64,000 bases of DNA from Ruegeria halocynthiae (lineage in GTDB: Bacteria; Pseudomonadota; Alphaproteobacteria; Rhodobacterales; Rhodobacteraceae): NCBI RefSeq assembly GCF_900106805.1, contig NZ_FNNP01000010.1, forward strand, positions 1 to 64,000, in the 5' to 3' direction. Below are positions 8,440-17,193 of this stretch, in pieces. The notes under the pieces were generated by a model. It had not been told where the DNA came from and searched no databases. It worked only from the letters and a program-made list of their open reading frames with translations. Each line of letters begins with the position of its first letter. Position 1 is the first letter of the stretch. Made by a program: the position numbers and the translations under genes.

Positions 8440-9723
8440 TTACCAAACTGCGGGCTGCATTTGCATAAACTGGATAATTTTGTCAGCCATAAGATGGTGA
8501 TCCTTTTGTGAAGGATGCCAATGGCAACCCAGTTTCTCAATCTTCGGCAAGTTGACCATAGCGACTTTCTCATCACCGTTTGCGCGAAGAACATTTAGCA
8601 CTTGTTGATGCGCGTCCAAATACTCTGATCCATAGCCTTCAAAAACGAAGAATATAATTAGCGCGCCTGGATACCTAAGCCTTACCCTATTTGCGAACTG
8701 GACATACCTAGCCACAAAATCGATGCTCAGCGCCTCCTGATCTGGCCAAGCTTCTTCGGCTCCAAGCGGCGTTGAAAAGTCATTAGAACCAAGTGCAAAT
8801 GCGACCACCTGTGGGCTCCAACTCTCTGCCAGTTCAGTAGTCTCGTCTTCCTCTAGCAGGCGATTATAGCGATCGACCATTGTATTACCCGGATCGACGC
8901 CGCCGGCATTGCGAACTACCCCCGAACCGGAAACTGCCATAATCTGATAATCGGCCTGAAAGTGACGCGCCACAAGAGGGCCAAAAGCGAGCTGAGTGTC
9001 AGTTAACAAGTGCACGTCTCTTCCGGAGCATTCACGACGAGAAGAGACATTACCATAGCCGACAGTATCTGAGTCCCCGATAAATTCGATTTGTCGTTCC
9101 TTCTGTCGGGTAGGCGGCATATCGTTACCTAAAGTAACAAAGAAACCCAAGAAATCCCCCGTTTTATCGAAGGATTCACTTATCTTATCCAACCTGATTG
9201 AGTGCACTCCTGGACCAAGCCCTGTGATTTCCACGGCTTTTCCACCTGGTCTATCAACCACCAAAGCCGAACCTACATCCTCGTCAATCGTAATTCTGTA
9301 CCGATTCACTGAATCGTCAAAAACAAGACTGATTTTTTCACCCGAGAAACGCGCGATGGCATAGACGGCAGGCCATTGGTGCCTAACCCCAATTCCGTGC
9401 GTATGCTCCATTGCCCAGATTGGTGTAACGCGGCCGATGACCATGGCATCCAGCTGCGACAAATTCTTATCTCCAAACACTATGTGAGGATCGACAAGAG
9501 CCGCTTCGAACTGCTTTTCGAATTCGGGACTTGGCTGCAACACATGCCATTCGTACTCGCTGCTTATTTGTGTATCGAAATTCGCGCCATCATCAAACTT
9601 ATACCATCCAATCAGCCCAATTATGGCGACTATGGACAGTGTGATGATCAGTTTAATTGAAGAAGCCACAATTTTCTCCGACTTCGCAGATATCTCTGCT
9701 TTCTCGGGTTTGGCGAAAGGCAT
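8440..9723 (-). CDS. Membrane-anchored SGNH/GDSL esterase, carbohydrate esterase family 2-like
   Basis: About 427 residues with one N-terminal membrane anchor (about residues 20-42), a beta-rich domain (about 60-205), then an SGNH hydrolase domain. Catalytic features: Ser in FIGDSDTVGYGN, the oxyanion Gly/Asn in LGSNDFS, and the C-terminal CHWHPSQKDH with the catalytic His. The two-domain order and the HWHPS ending match CE2 deacetylases, so the likely job is removing O-acetyl groups from a polysaccharide in the periplasm. The start is uncertain: ATG 9723 is used here; a TTG at 9750 adds nine residues, and neither has a good ribosome site. A long hairpin lies 60-120 bases upstream. It may counteract or trim acetylation by the nearby LbH enzyme (inference). 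Confidence 0.78.
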   Translation of the reverse strand: MPFAKPEKAEISAKSEKIVASSIKLIITLSIVAIIGLIGWYKFDDGANFDTQISSEYEWHVLQPSPEFEKQFEAALVDPHIVFGDKNLSQLDAMVIGRVTPIWAMEHTHGIGVRHQWPAVYAIARFSGEKISLVFDDSVNRYRITIDEDVGSALVVDRPGGKAVEITGLGPGVHSIRLDKISESFDKTGDFLGFFVTLGNDMPPTRQKERQIEFIGDSDTVGYGNVSSRRECSGRDVHLLTDTQLAFGPLVARHFQADYQIMAVSGSGVVRNAGGVDPGNTMVDRYNRLLEEDETTELAESWSPQVVAFALGSNDFSTPLGAEEAWPDQEALSIDFVARYVQFANRVRLRYPGALIIFFVFEGYGSEYLDAHQQVLNVLRANGDEKVAMVNLPKIEKLGCHWHPSQKDHHLMADKIIQFMQMQPAVW

Positions 9724-9784
9724 CTCATTTGAGGTATTACTTACCCGCAACGAATTAGCTGTAAACGTTGGAAGAGAAAGAACT

Positions 9785-9840
9785 TTAGCTGAAGCAGTGT
9801 GGAGGCTCTAAGAACCGAGTCTTCACACTGCTTCAGCTAA
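9785..9840. terminator. Very long perfect hairpin between VPLPA-CTERM gene and esterase gene
   Basis: The arms 9785-9801 and 9824-9840 are a perfect 17-bp inverted repeat (TTAGCTGAAGCAGTGTG and its complement). The stem can continue inward for about seven more pairs with two G-T pairs, leaving an eight-base loop. On the minus strand it lies about 160 bases after the VPLPA-CTERM stop and is followed by a pyrimidine-rich stretch, so it could be a terminator or transcript-end protector. It also sits in the leader of the esterase gene. Confidence 0.6.
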
Positions 9841-9998
9841 GTTCGTTACTTGTTGCTGAGGTTTCGCTCCGATGACCTGGACCATCTCATTTTCGTTCGT
9901 CGCATTATGACAAAGCGGAAAGCCGAAAGCTTACGTCCCGACAATCTAGTATAAGTCGCTCAAACCCAGAACCAAATAGCGGCAACACATTGCAAACG

Positions 9999-10637
9999 TT
10001 AAGCCATGCGCTGCTTACGCCGGCGCATCACTCCAAATCCAGCCAAACCACCAATGAGCAACAGTGCAGAAGCAGGCAGCGGGATAGGCGCGACTGTGAA
10101 ACTTGAAACAACAAAGTCGTCATTACGCTGGAAGGCACGGATAGAAAAGCCGCGCGCGATCACATCGCCGAAGTAATACGTTGATCGATCTGTGCCCGTA
10201 AAGCCTGCGCCATCGCCGCGCACATTGACCCAGGCGTCATCATCATCGACCAGATACAGGCCACGACGCCAATCGAAACCCAGATCATAAGCATCAAAAT
10301 GTCCGAAAGAGATAGACACCAAGCGTACAGCGGTGTCGAACGTAAATGTTAACCAGTCGCTGCCGTTGGCACCGTCAATATCAGGGCTGTCATGAGATCG
10401 ACCATTGTCCACCCCAATTCCGTGACGGTCACTTGTGATCACGGAATCTCTGCCGCCACGATAAGTCGAGTTGGCCCTTACACGCCCGGATACCCCGTCC
10501 TCATCAAATGTGGCTGTCCGCGATCCTGTGCCGCTCAGATCACCTCCACCGGCGCCGGTCAAATTAAAGGTAACCGCTTGTGCTCCGGTTGCGATCAAGA
10601 CAACAGTCGAAGCAACTGCGAGAATTCTACTAAGCAT
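9999..10637 (-). CDS. VPLPA-CTERM sorting-domain surface protein (first of tandem pair)
   Basis: A 212-residue exported protein. It has an N-terminal signal peptide ending near GAQA, a beta-rich body with many Asp/Gly residues, and a C-terminal sorting signal: the IPLPASALLL motif, a short hydrophobic helix and an Arg-rich tail (RRRKQR). This is the VPLPA-CTERM architecture recognised by exosortase/archaeosortase-type proteases in Rhodobacteraceae. The ATG at 10637 is supported by GGAG eight bases upstream. It is a paralogue of the next gene (shared LTFTF-TAVRL block about two thirds through). The function of the body is unknown; it is probably a matrix or surface component tied to the neighbouring polysaccharide genes. 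Confidence 0.85.
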   Translation of the reverse strand: MLSRILAVASTVVLIATGAQAVTFNLTGAGGGDLSGTGSRTATFDEDGVSGRVRANSTYRGGRDSVITSDRHGIGVDNGRSHDSPDIDGANGSDWLTFTFDTAVRLVSISFGHFDAYDLGFDWRRGLYLVDDDDAWVNVRGDGAGFTGTDRSTYYFGDVIARGFSIRAFQRNDDFVVSSFTVAPIPLPASALLLIGGLAGFGVMRRRKQRMA

Positions 10638-10786
10638 ACCTTACTCCAAACAAAGTGATACTAATTAACGTTGGCTTCATGATAGCAGACGAAAGGCAAT
10701 AACACAAAACATCAACCACTGAATAAGGCGGAAATGTGTCAGAAAGCGTGTCAGTCGTTCGCCATATGGAAACAAACACTTGATTT

Positions 10787-10846
10787 GAAGTAAACAGTAA
10801 GCACTAACAGCAGCAGCCATTTCTAGCAGCGCTTACTGTTTACTTC
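10787..10846 (-). terminator. Strong hairpin after second VPLPA-CTERM gene
   Basis: The arms 10787-10802 and 10831-10846 form a perfect 16-bp inverted repeat (GAAGTAAACAGTAAGC and its complement) with a 28-base loop. On the minus strand it starts six bases after the stop codon of the 10853-11497 gene and is followed by a T-rich run containing GTTTGTTT. It probably terminates or attenuates the transcript between the two VPLPA-CTERM genes. Confidence 0.65.
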
Positions 10847-10852
10847 GGTAGA

Positions 10853-11497
10853 TCAGCGCGTTTGTTTGCGCCGCATTAGACCAAAGCCCGCCAAACCACC
10901 GAGCAGCAGCAATGCCGAAGCCGGAAGCGGAATGGGAGCAACAGTGAAACTATAGGCCAGAAATTCATCATCATAATCTCGAGCCCGAACCGTAAAGGAT
11001 GTTGCCGCTACATCACCAAACGAATGGAACCATGTGCTGATGCGTGTTTCCGGACCACCGTCAACGCTAATATATGCGTTATCGTTCCAGGGGTCGGTCC
11101 CATCAAAATTCCCCAACGTCAGCGAGATCAAGCGTACAGCCGTCTTAAAGGTGAATGTAAGCCAGTCATCTTGATTGCGGCCGTCGATCTCACCACCTAA
11201 CGAGCCATAATCACCTGCATCATACGTACCGTCACCCGGATAGTATGCCACATCATCTGGTCCATTCCGAACACCCAACCCATAATAATTGGATGTAATA
11301 GTTGGATTTGCGTCGGGATATGGATTAGTGGAAAACGCTTCAATCGTTCCAGAAATCCCGCCCTTGTCAAAAGTCGCAGTTTTTCCGTCGACCGCTACAT
11401 CAACTGAGCCAGAATGCTCAGCCATATTTACTGTCACTGCCTGCGCACCTGTAGATGCAACCACAGCCACCGACAAAATTGCCAGAAACTTCTTCAT
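10853..11497 (-). CDS. VPLPA-CTERM sorting-domain surface protein (second of tandem pair)
   Basis: A 214-residue paralogue of the preceding gene: signal peptide to about residue 21 (STGAQA), a beta-rich Asp/Gly-rich body, then IPLPASALLLLGG with a membrane helix and a short RRKQTR tail. The start at ATG 11497 is supported by AAAGGG seven bases upstream; an upstream in-frame GTG at 11512 overlaps that site and is rejected. Each copy is followed by its own hairpin, so the two are probably expressed separately. As with its neighbour, sorting needs an exosortase, which is not in this window. Confidence 0.85.
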   Translation of the reverse strand: MKKFLAILSVAVVASTGAQAVTVNMAEHSGSVDVAVDGKTATFDKGGISGTIEAFSTNPYPDANPTITSNYYGLGVRNGPDDVAYYPGDGTYDAGDYGSLGGEIDGRNQDDWLTFTFKTAVRLISLTLGNFDGTDPWNDNAYISVDGGPETRISTWFHSFGDVAATSFTVRARDYDDEFLAYSFTVAPIPLPASALLLLGGLAGFGLMRRKQTR

Positions 11498-11828
11498 GCT
11501 CAACCCTTTCACACAACCATGTACAATTTAACCGGGAGCTTTGTAGTGCTTAACAGGCTTCAGCACTCAGGTCATCACTATTTTGACACAATTCACGAAA
11601 AACTGTTTGCAGGTAACAACAGCACCATGATTCTGAAACAATATTGCAACTATCCAGCATTGTTTCCAGTGCCGCATCAGTACCGATTCGGCAACATTCC
11701 GCTAATGCCCGGCGATACCCTGCCGTCTCGCAGGCAGTGTATGCCCTCACTAGTTTTACAACTCTTTGTTGTTTTGTGGTATCGTGCTGGGGCGATCCAC
11801 GTAGAGTGAAGAACCAAAGGACAACACG
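11498..11828. other. Divergent intergenic region
   Basis: The region lies between the minus-strand VPLPA-CTERM gene and the plus-strand small membrane protein, so it should carry both promoters. I see no gene in it and no unambiguous -35/-10 pair. Confidence 0.45.
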
Positions 11829-12029
11829 GTGATTGGGGCACTTTTGCTAAGCTTGCTGTCAGGTTTGCTCGCTGCGCTTGCTTGCCTGTTGATAGGATAC
11901 GGCATCTGGGTTGCGCTGATAGTCTACTCAGTGGCAGGTATGACATGCCTCGTCCTGTTCCCGCTTGTACGAAAGGCGATTGGGAAAACCAGGAAATCGG
12001 CGCCACGGGAATCCAAACTTACCATGTGA
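11829..12029 (+). CDS. Small two-helix membrane protein, unknown function
   Basis: A 66-residue protein with two hydrophobic segments (about residues 3-22 and 25-47) and a basic C-terminal tail (RKAIGKTRKSAPR). The start is GTG at 11829, with AAAGGA seven bases upstream, which makes it more credible than a random open frame. It is the only plus-strand gene in the polysaccharide region and is convergent with the large membrane protein gene at 12106-14082. I do not recognise the family; small roseobacter membrane proteins of this form are usually unannotated. Confidence 0.5.
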   Translation: MIGALLLSLLSGLLAALACLLIGYGIWVALIVYSVAGMTCLVLFPLVRKAIGKTRKSAPRESKLTM

Positions 12030-12105
12030 CGGTCAAGCATCCCTTCCTGCAATCAATCTTAAGGCACATATCTTTGCACCCGGATCATCTCTGGAAGACC
12101 TGTCT

Positions 12106-14082
12106 TTACTCACAACTCGCATCTACATTGTAGACTTCATAGTTTTCTATTTTTGCAATCGCTTCAGCGGAAATTCCTGCAAGGACGGTATTGATATCAT
12201 CCGTTAGTTGGTCGCTGCGTAGTGCAATCAATCCAATGCAATCCGATTCTAAGGCCTCCAAAACATCAGCTGACCGACTCTCACCTTCTCCGTTTACCCA
12301 ATTAGACAGAATGCGTTTTGAGTAAAGACGGCCAGAATCAACAATCGGTTCGACCTGATCCAGATATGACCGTCTGCTGTAAACAAGACGTGGGCTTTCC
12401 TCGAACCCCGGCAACACCGCTGAGAGTGACTCGCTCGCCAGCACGGTACGATCTGGCTGAACAAGCTCTCGCAATTGCAAGGCAACTTCGTGTTCCTCCA
12501 AGGGTAACTTAACCATGGACGGCTTGATAAACGTGCCACGCGTCCCAAGAAGACCCCAGGGCAACACTGTCGTTACCATCAAAACTGCGCCAACAATCCC
12601 GGCGCCCAGTCGCAACCATCCAGAACGAATGACGCCCCAGGTGAGCAAAAGGGATAAACCCATTGGCACCGGGACGGCCCACCACAACCGAAAATTTAAT
12701 CCGCCCGTTGCGAAACGATCATAGAGTGGCCAGACAAAGGGATTAATAACCAACAGCAGTGTCACGAACATGTACGCAGACAACCAGCGACCACTGCGAA
12801 GAAAACAAGCCGCCGTAGCCACGCCCCAAAAAAGCACGGCCAGCAGTAGAAGATTGGGCTTATCGGCAACCATATCCCATATTGCGAGCCCTTTGTGTGG
12901 CGGAGGATTGCTTGTCACCTGAACTCCGACGGGTTTGTCAAAGACCAATAACCATACACCCGCAATCAGGACGGGCACAGCTGCCAGCATAGTCAGCAAT
13001 CGTTGAGAACCCTGGCCTCCGCGGGAAACCCAGCCTGCACCAACCGCCAAACCAAGCGCCAGAGGAGCAATATAGACCCCGTTCGCGGTTAACCCGAGGC
13101 CTGCAAGTGTCAGCGCGGACAAGGCAGGGACAACATGACGCAATTTGACGTTGTGAATGTCGGCTCGGTACACCACGAAAACAATGAGCGGTACAACAAC
13201 GAGAATAAGCGGCGCCTTGCCATGGAATAAACGCGATATTCCATGCACACCCCAGCTTTGCAAAGTCCCAGCAAAAACCATTGAAGCCAAAACAGAAAAC
13301 AGCGCGAAAAGCCACCAGTTGCGCCCAAACAGCCCCTGGCCGATCACCAACAAGGTGGCAGCCCAAACCACACACCAGATCATCGGCAACACAAAATGTG
13401 CGACCAGAACCACCGAAATACCGGTCAGCCAGGAAATTGCTGCGGTTAAAGTAGGCAGCGATTCCAGCTTATAGTTGGTTCCCAGCACGGGCCAATTGTC
13501 GATCCCGTACATAGTGTCTGAGACAAGCATTCCATTCTGTGAAAATATCATGCCAATCGGCAGATTTAGGTAGAACGCATCATCTGCGTCAGCGCGCAGG
13601 ACAACGATGTACAGCAGCCAAATAAGCAAGACCAACATACAGAATGGCACAAGGCTAAGTGTCTGAAGATGTTTCTCAGACTGTATTTTCTGCATTTCAT
13701 GCGTTTGACTAACCCATATCGAAAACACAGAAAGAACGAGGACAATCAACCAAAATGGTCGCGCATCATTTGTCGGCAAAAAATAAACAATAGTTACGAG
13801 CACTAACACCGCACCCATTGCTACACTTCCGATCACCGATTTCTTAGGCCAATGAAACTCGTCGCTTTCGTGTATCACGCCCATCAGTACCGGCGCCCAT
13901 ACAACTTCAGATCGAAGCGCTGCAATAGCGCCCAAAACCCCTGTCAACGCAGCGATCCACAAGGTCGAGAAAGGCATTCCGTACAGCGTCAATGGAATCG
14001 AGCCGAGACTCCAACCCGAAAAAAAACCGAGCCAAACAAGAATAAATTTAAGGGCTATTAATCGCGCATCAGCTTTTGTCAT
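12106..14082 (-). CDS. Large polytopic membrane protein, GT-C glycosyltransferase-like
   Basis: A 658-residue protein with roughly 13 membrane segments in the first 500 residues and a C-terminal soluble domain of about 130 residues. The first large external loop holds adjacent acidic residues in RADADDAFYLNLP, as expected for lipid-sugar-dependent GT-C enzymes. Its position after a polyprenyl-phosphate-type GT2 and a small EamA/SMR-type transporter is the same logic as ArnC, ArnEF and ArnT: charge a lipid, flip it, transfer the sugar outside. I infer such a transferase, but no precise family was recognised by eye. The start ATG 14082 follows the small transporter stop by three bases. Confidence 0.65.
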   Translation of the reverse strand: MTKADARLIALKFILVWLGFFSGWSLGSIPLTLYGMPFSTLWIAALTGVLGAIAALRSEVVWAPVLMGVIHESDEFHWPKKSVIGSVAMGAVLVLVTIVYFLPTNDARPFWLIVLVLSVFSIWVSQTHEMQKIQSEKHLQTLSLVPFCMLVLLIWLLYIVVLRADADDAFYLNLPIGMIFSQNGMLVSDTMYGIDNWPVLGTNYKLESLPTLTAAISWLTGISVVLVAHFVLPMIWCVVWAATLLVIGQGLFGRNWWLFALFSVLASMVFAGTLQSWGVHGISRLFHGKAPLILVVVPLIVFVVYRADIHNVKLRHVVPALSALTLAGLGLTANGVYIAPLALGLAVGAGWVSRGGQGSQRLLTMLAAVPVLIAGVWLLVFDKPVGVQVTSNPPPHKGLAIWDMVADKPNLLLLAVLFWGVATAACFLRSGRWLSAYMFVTLLLVINPFVWPLYDRFATGGLNFRLWWAVPVPMGLSLLLTWGVIRSGWLRLGAGIVGAVLMVTTVLPWGLLGTRGTFIKPSMVKLPLEEHEVALQLRELVQPDRTVLASESLSAVLPGFEESPRLVYSRRSYLDQVEPIVDSGRLYSKRILSNWVNGEGESRSADVLEALESDCIGLIALRSDQLTDDINTVLAGISAEAIAKIENYEVYNVDASCE

Positions 14083-14085
14083 TAT

Positions 14086-14445
14086 CTATCCGAACAATTG
14101 AGTCAGAGTTACTCCAACGACAATCAGCGACAATCCTGCCAGAAACCCCCAGGTCAAAGGTTCACCAAAGTAAGTCGCCGATAAGACGGGCACTATCACA
14201 AATGACAAAGACATAAACATATAAGCCCGCGACAGCGCCAAGCTCTGCAATGCGAGAATCCACATCACGGTGGCGACACCGTAAATTGCCAGTGACGCAA
14301 TCAATGGGCCCATGAAAGCAGGATCTTGAATTAATACTGATGGAGGCCGCCCCGCTATCCGCAACGCAACGGTCTTAAATAGTATCTGCCCAGCGGCAAT
14401 TCCAAGAACAGCAGTAATAGTAAATACATAAGGCAAAATACTCAT
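14086..14445 (-). CDS. Small EamA/SMR-family transporter, possible lipid-sugar flippase
   Basis: A 119-residue protein with four membrane helices, the size and pattern of SMR/EamA half-transporters such as ArnE/ArnF. The loop RAYMFMSLSFVIVPVLSATYFGEPLTWG matches the family's third to fourth helix region. Its ATG overlaps the stop of the GT2 gene (TAATG), so the two are translationally coupled, and the GT-C-like gene follows at once. That context favours flipping of a lipid-linked sugar over drug export. Confidence 0.75.
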   Translation of the reverse strand: MSILPYVFTITAVLGIAAGQILFKTVALRIAGRPPSVLIQDPAFMGPLIASLAIYGVATVMWILALQSLALSRAYMFMSLSFVIVPVLSATYFGEPLTWGFLAGLSLIVVGVTLTQLFG

Positions 14446-15467
14446 TATACGGAACTTATCTCTCTTGTCTTTTCATCTATGTCGGCCGTTTTGACCGTCT
14501 CCTGATCGAGTGCGGACAACACAGATTGATGCTGGACCGGGCGCTTAGGCTCAGCACTGATGTCGTATCCAAGAAAGAACAAAAGCATCTGCAGCCCTGC
14601 AATTATTGGCAAAACCGCAAGCATCACTGTGCCCGTCGATGCCGTAACACCTGTGCGGACTGAATTAATCCACTCTATGCTCCCAAAGATCAGACCAAAG
14701 ATCATAAAAAGTGCACCCATCACGAGATTAAGGGAAGCTATATTAAAGTCGCGCAAGAGATAGAGGTAAGTAATTCGCCGTATCGTGGCCTTTACATGCT
14801 TGGTCAGGAATTCCTTGAATATTTCTCGGACACGCAGGCCACTGACTTCGTCACCGTATACCGCTCGCATGGGTACGTCGATTACCACCGCGCGAAGATC
14901 ACCCAACCGTATCAACATATCCGTTTCGAAGAAATAACGCTCTGATAATGTACGTAAATCAATTGATGCCAAAGCCCGATTGTGAATTGCTGTATAGCCG
15001 TTGGTAGGATCGAATACACTCCAATAGCCACTAGATAGTTTTGTCATAAAACTAAGGGCAGCGTTTCCAAACAACCTTTGCCTCGGCATACTTCTGACAG
15101 CGCTCGCAGAAAAAAATCTGTTGCCCTTTGCATAATCTGCTTCACCAGCCGCAATCGGACTGATGAATAGGGGGATAAGCGATGGATCCATTTGACCATC
15201 GCCGTCAACCTTTACGACGATATCCATGCCCGCATCCAACGCCGCCCGATATCCGGCCATTACGGCTCCGCCGACGCCCAGGTTAATACTGTTACGGACA
15301 ATCTGCACCCGATCATCAACACAGTTTTTCTCAATATAATCCGCACTGCCATCAGGACAACAATCATCGACTGCAAAAATACAATCGACCTCGGGCCCAA
15401 TTGCATTGATCACATCTAAGACAAAATTTTTAACTTTATAACAAGGTATTACGACTGCGACTCGCAT
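14445..15467 (-). CDS. Glycosyltransferase family 2, polyprenyl-phosphate sugar synthase type
   Basis: A 340-residue protein. The GT-A domain at about residues 1-230 shows VVIPCYKV, VDDCCPDGS and the catalytic VDGDGQMDP, and two C-terminal membrane helices follow at about 240-300. This is the architecture of dolichol/undecaprenyl-phosphate mannosyl- or glucosyltransferases. It should load a sugar from a nucleotide donor onto a lipid phosphate on the inner face of the membrane. ATG 15467 is chosen because AAGGGG lies five bases upstream; the TTG just before it is an artefact. It heads a three-gene coupled unit. Confidence 0.85.
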   Translation of the reverse strand: MRVAVVIPCYKVKNFVLDVINAIGPEVDCIFAVDDCCPDGSADYIEKNCVDDRVQIVRNSINLGVGGAVMAGYRAALDAGMDIVVKVDGDGQMDPSLIPLFISPIAAGEADYAKGNRFFSASAVRSMPRQRLFGNAALSFMTKLSSGYWSVFDPTNGYTAIHNRALASIDLRTLSERYFFETDMLIRLGDLRAVVIDVPMRAVYGDEVSGLRVREIFKEFLTKHVKATIRRITYLYLLRDFNIASLNLVMGALFMIFGLIFGSIEWINSVRTGVTASTGTVMLAVLPIIAGLQMLLFFLGYDISAEPKRPVQHQSVLSALDQETVKTADIDEKTREISSV

Positions 15468-15662
15468 CAAAACCCCTTAAACTCAACAACATGATATAAA
15501 TAACGCTAATTAGCCAATATGCCTAACGGTTTATTACAAGTTCAGGCCTCATAAACAGTAGACAATAGCTGCCCCTGGCCAGACTACAGAATGTATGCGC
15601 GCCGAATACGAGCTATCGGGCCCTCCGACGACACATTGATCCAACTATGGTCCAGCAACATG

Positions 15663-16865
15663 TCAAGTTGATCCGGCGACCACTTTCTTTGAAAAATCAA
15701 CCAAAGCAGCCGCAACTACGTCAGGGTTGAACCGCTTGCTAACGTCTACACGGGCGGCTTTACCCAACGACGCTGCTAAATCCGGGTTATTGAGGAGCTT
15801 CATGCAAGCGTTTGCTAACTCTGCTGGGTCATCGGGAGGTATAAGTAGTCCGGTTTCACCGTCTCGAATAATCTCTTCCGGTCCGCCTGCGGCTGTGGAT
15901 ATGGTCGCGGAACCCGCAGCCAAAGCCTCTAAAACTGTGTATCCAAATGTTTCGTATCGTGACGTTACAACGGTCAATAAGTGCTTTTGACGGTGAAGAT
16001 CGATTTCCTGCCCACTACAAGCTCCGAGGTAGGTGATGCGGCTGGAAACTTCATGACCCAGGGCCGCCAATGCTTCTGGTATGAAAACAATACTGCCATC
16101 CGCCTGCTTCAAGCCTGGATCAGGCCCTATGAAAGTCAGAAATACATCCGCGCCTTGCTCAACCAACCTGGCAAATCCGCTAAAAAGCGTATCTGCTCCC
16201 TTCCTATGGTCGTGGCGCCCAACAAACAAAATACTCTTGCGTTGCTTCTCATCCAACTTGTCATAACAAACCGGTAGCTTCTGTAGGATTGGATTATGGA
16301 TTACTGCCTGCTCTGAGTTGATCCCAGGCACCTCAGACAGCGTCATTTCTAAGACACTACGGGACGGACCGACAACTCCGGCACACCCTTTGATTGCCAG
16401 GCTTTCACGGTGTTCACGACGACGATCATCGATCGACGTTTTTTCCCTTTGCAGTCCAGACTGAATGAACCAAGGGCCGTGCAATACGACGATCACAGGA
16501 ATTGGCAAAAGCTCTTGCACCGTTTTCGCCCATCCATGAGTTTCCTCCATAATCAATACGTCGATACTCTTAGATCGCGCTGCCTCTGAAACTGCTGCAG
16601 CAATTTGCTCGCCGATGATCTCATGAAATGGCTCATCCAGATTCAGATGCTTTTTTGCTCGTTCAAGAACGGTCATTTTCCGCGCTTTTGGTAGAATAAA
16701 AACACTGCGATCACGGTCATTCTTCAACCCTTCATCGTTTAAAGAAATAATCGTGACTTCATGCCCCTGAGCCTGAAGCCCTTGGGATAGGTAAAATACG
16801 GATGTAGTAATTCCATTAGCATGACTCCCTCCGGGCCATGCGGGCGTTACGAGACCAATTCTCAT
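15663..16865 (-). CDS. Glycosyltransferase family 4
   Basis: A 400-residue GT-B enzyme. It has an N-terminal acceptor domain beginning RIGLVTPAWPGGSHANGI and a C-terminal donor domain with ILFVGRHDHRKGADTL and the GT4 signature EALAAGSATISTAAGGPEEI, including the catalytic Glu. It probably adds a hexose in exopolysaccharide assembly in the cytoplasm. ATG 16865 has GGAG upstream. About 195 bases separate it from the GT2 unit downstream, so it may be transcribed on its own or with that unit. Confidence 0.88.
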   Translation of the reverse strand: MRIGLVTPAWPGGSHANGITTSVFYLSQGLQAQGHEVTIISLNDEGLKNDRDRSVFILPKARKMTVLERAKKHLNLDEPFHEIIGEQIAAAVSEAARSKSIDVLIMEETHGWAKTVQELLPIPVIVVLHGPWFIQSGLQREKTSIDDRRREHRESLAIKGCAGVVGPSRSVLEMTLSEVPGINSEQAVIHNPILQKLPVCYDKLDEKQRKSILFVGRHDHRKGADTLFSGFARLVEQGADVFLTFIGPDPGLKQADGSIVFIPEALAALGHEVSSRITYLGACSGQEIDLHRQKHLLTVVTSRYETFGYTVLEALAAGSATISTAAGGPEEIIRDGETGLLIPPDDPAELANACMKLLNNPDLAASLGKAARVDVSKRFNPDVVAAALVDFSKKVVAGST

Positions 16866-17129
16866 TTGAACTCCGAACCAATTACACGTGTCTGTTTAAG
16901 AGTTGATCAACTGGTCAATCGTCAAGCAAGTTATTTTGGACTTCCGCTGCTTAAATTGATCATGGCGTTGATGAACTGGCCGGCAAAGCAGTTCGGCACA
17001 AAGGTGTGGCTAATCTTTATTGACATGTAGTCACTTCAAACTTGTGAAATTTTACAGAAGCGCGGGAACACTGTCGGCTTGGGCCCTGCCAACATTGATC
17101 GGGCCTGTTGTTCTGTATTTTCACATAGT

Positions 17130-17145
17130 TTGTCATTGTTGACAA
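17130..17145. promoter_or_regulatory. Putative TetR operator, copy 1
   Basis: A perfect 16-bp palindrome TTGTCA-N4-TGACAA. The same palindrome recurs with its centre 34 bp further on. It lies directly upstream of a TetR-family gene and probably overlaps its promoter. Confidence 0.7.
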
Positions 17146-17163
17146 TTATAAATCGAATGTTAT

Positions 17164-17179
17164 TTGTCAATCATGACAA
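17164..17179. promoter_or_regulatory. Putative TetR operator, copy 2
   Basis: A second perfect TTGTCA-N4-TGACAA palindrome, differing from copy 1 only in the four spacer bases. It covers two possible early start codons (TTG 17164, ATG 17173), which argues that translation begins at ATG 17194 instead. Confidence 0.7.
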
Positions 17180-17193
17180 TTTATGAGGAACTA

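Larger units (their letters stand above)
16866..17193. other. Divergent intergenic region carrying TetR operators
   Basis: It separates the minus-strand GT4 gene from the plus-strand TetR operon. The right half is AT-rich and holds two palindromes described separately. There is no gene in it. Confidence 0.6.
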
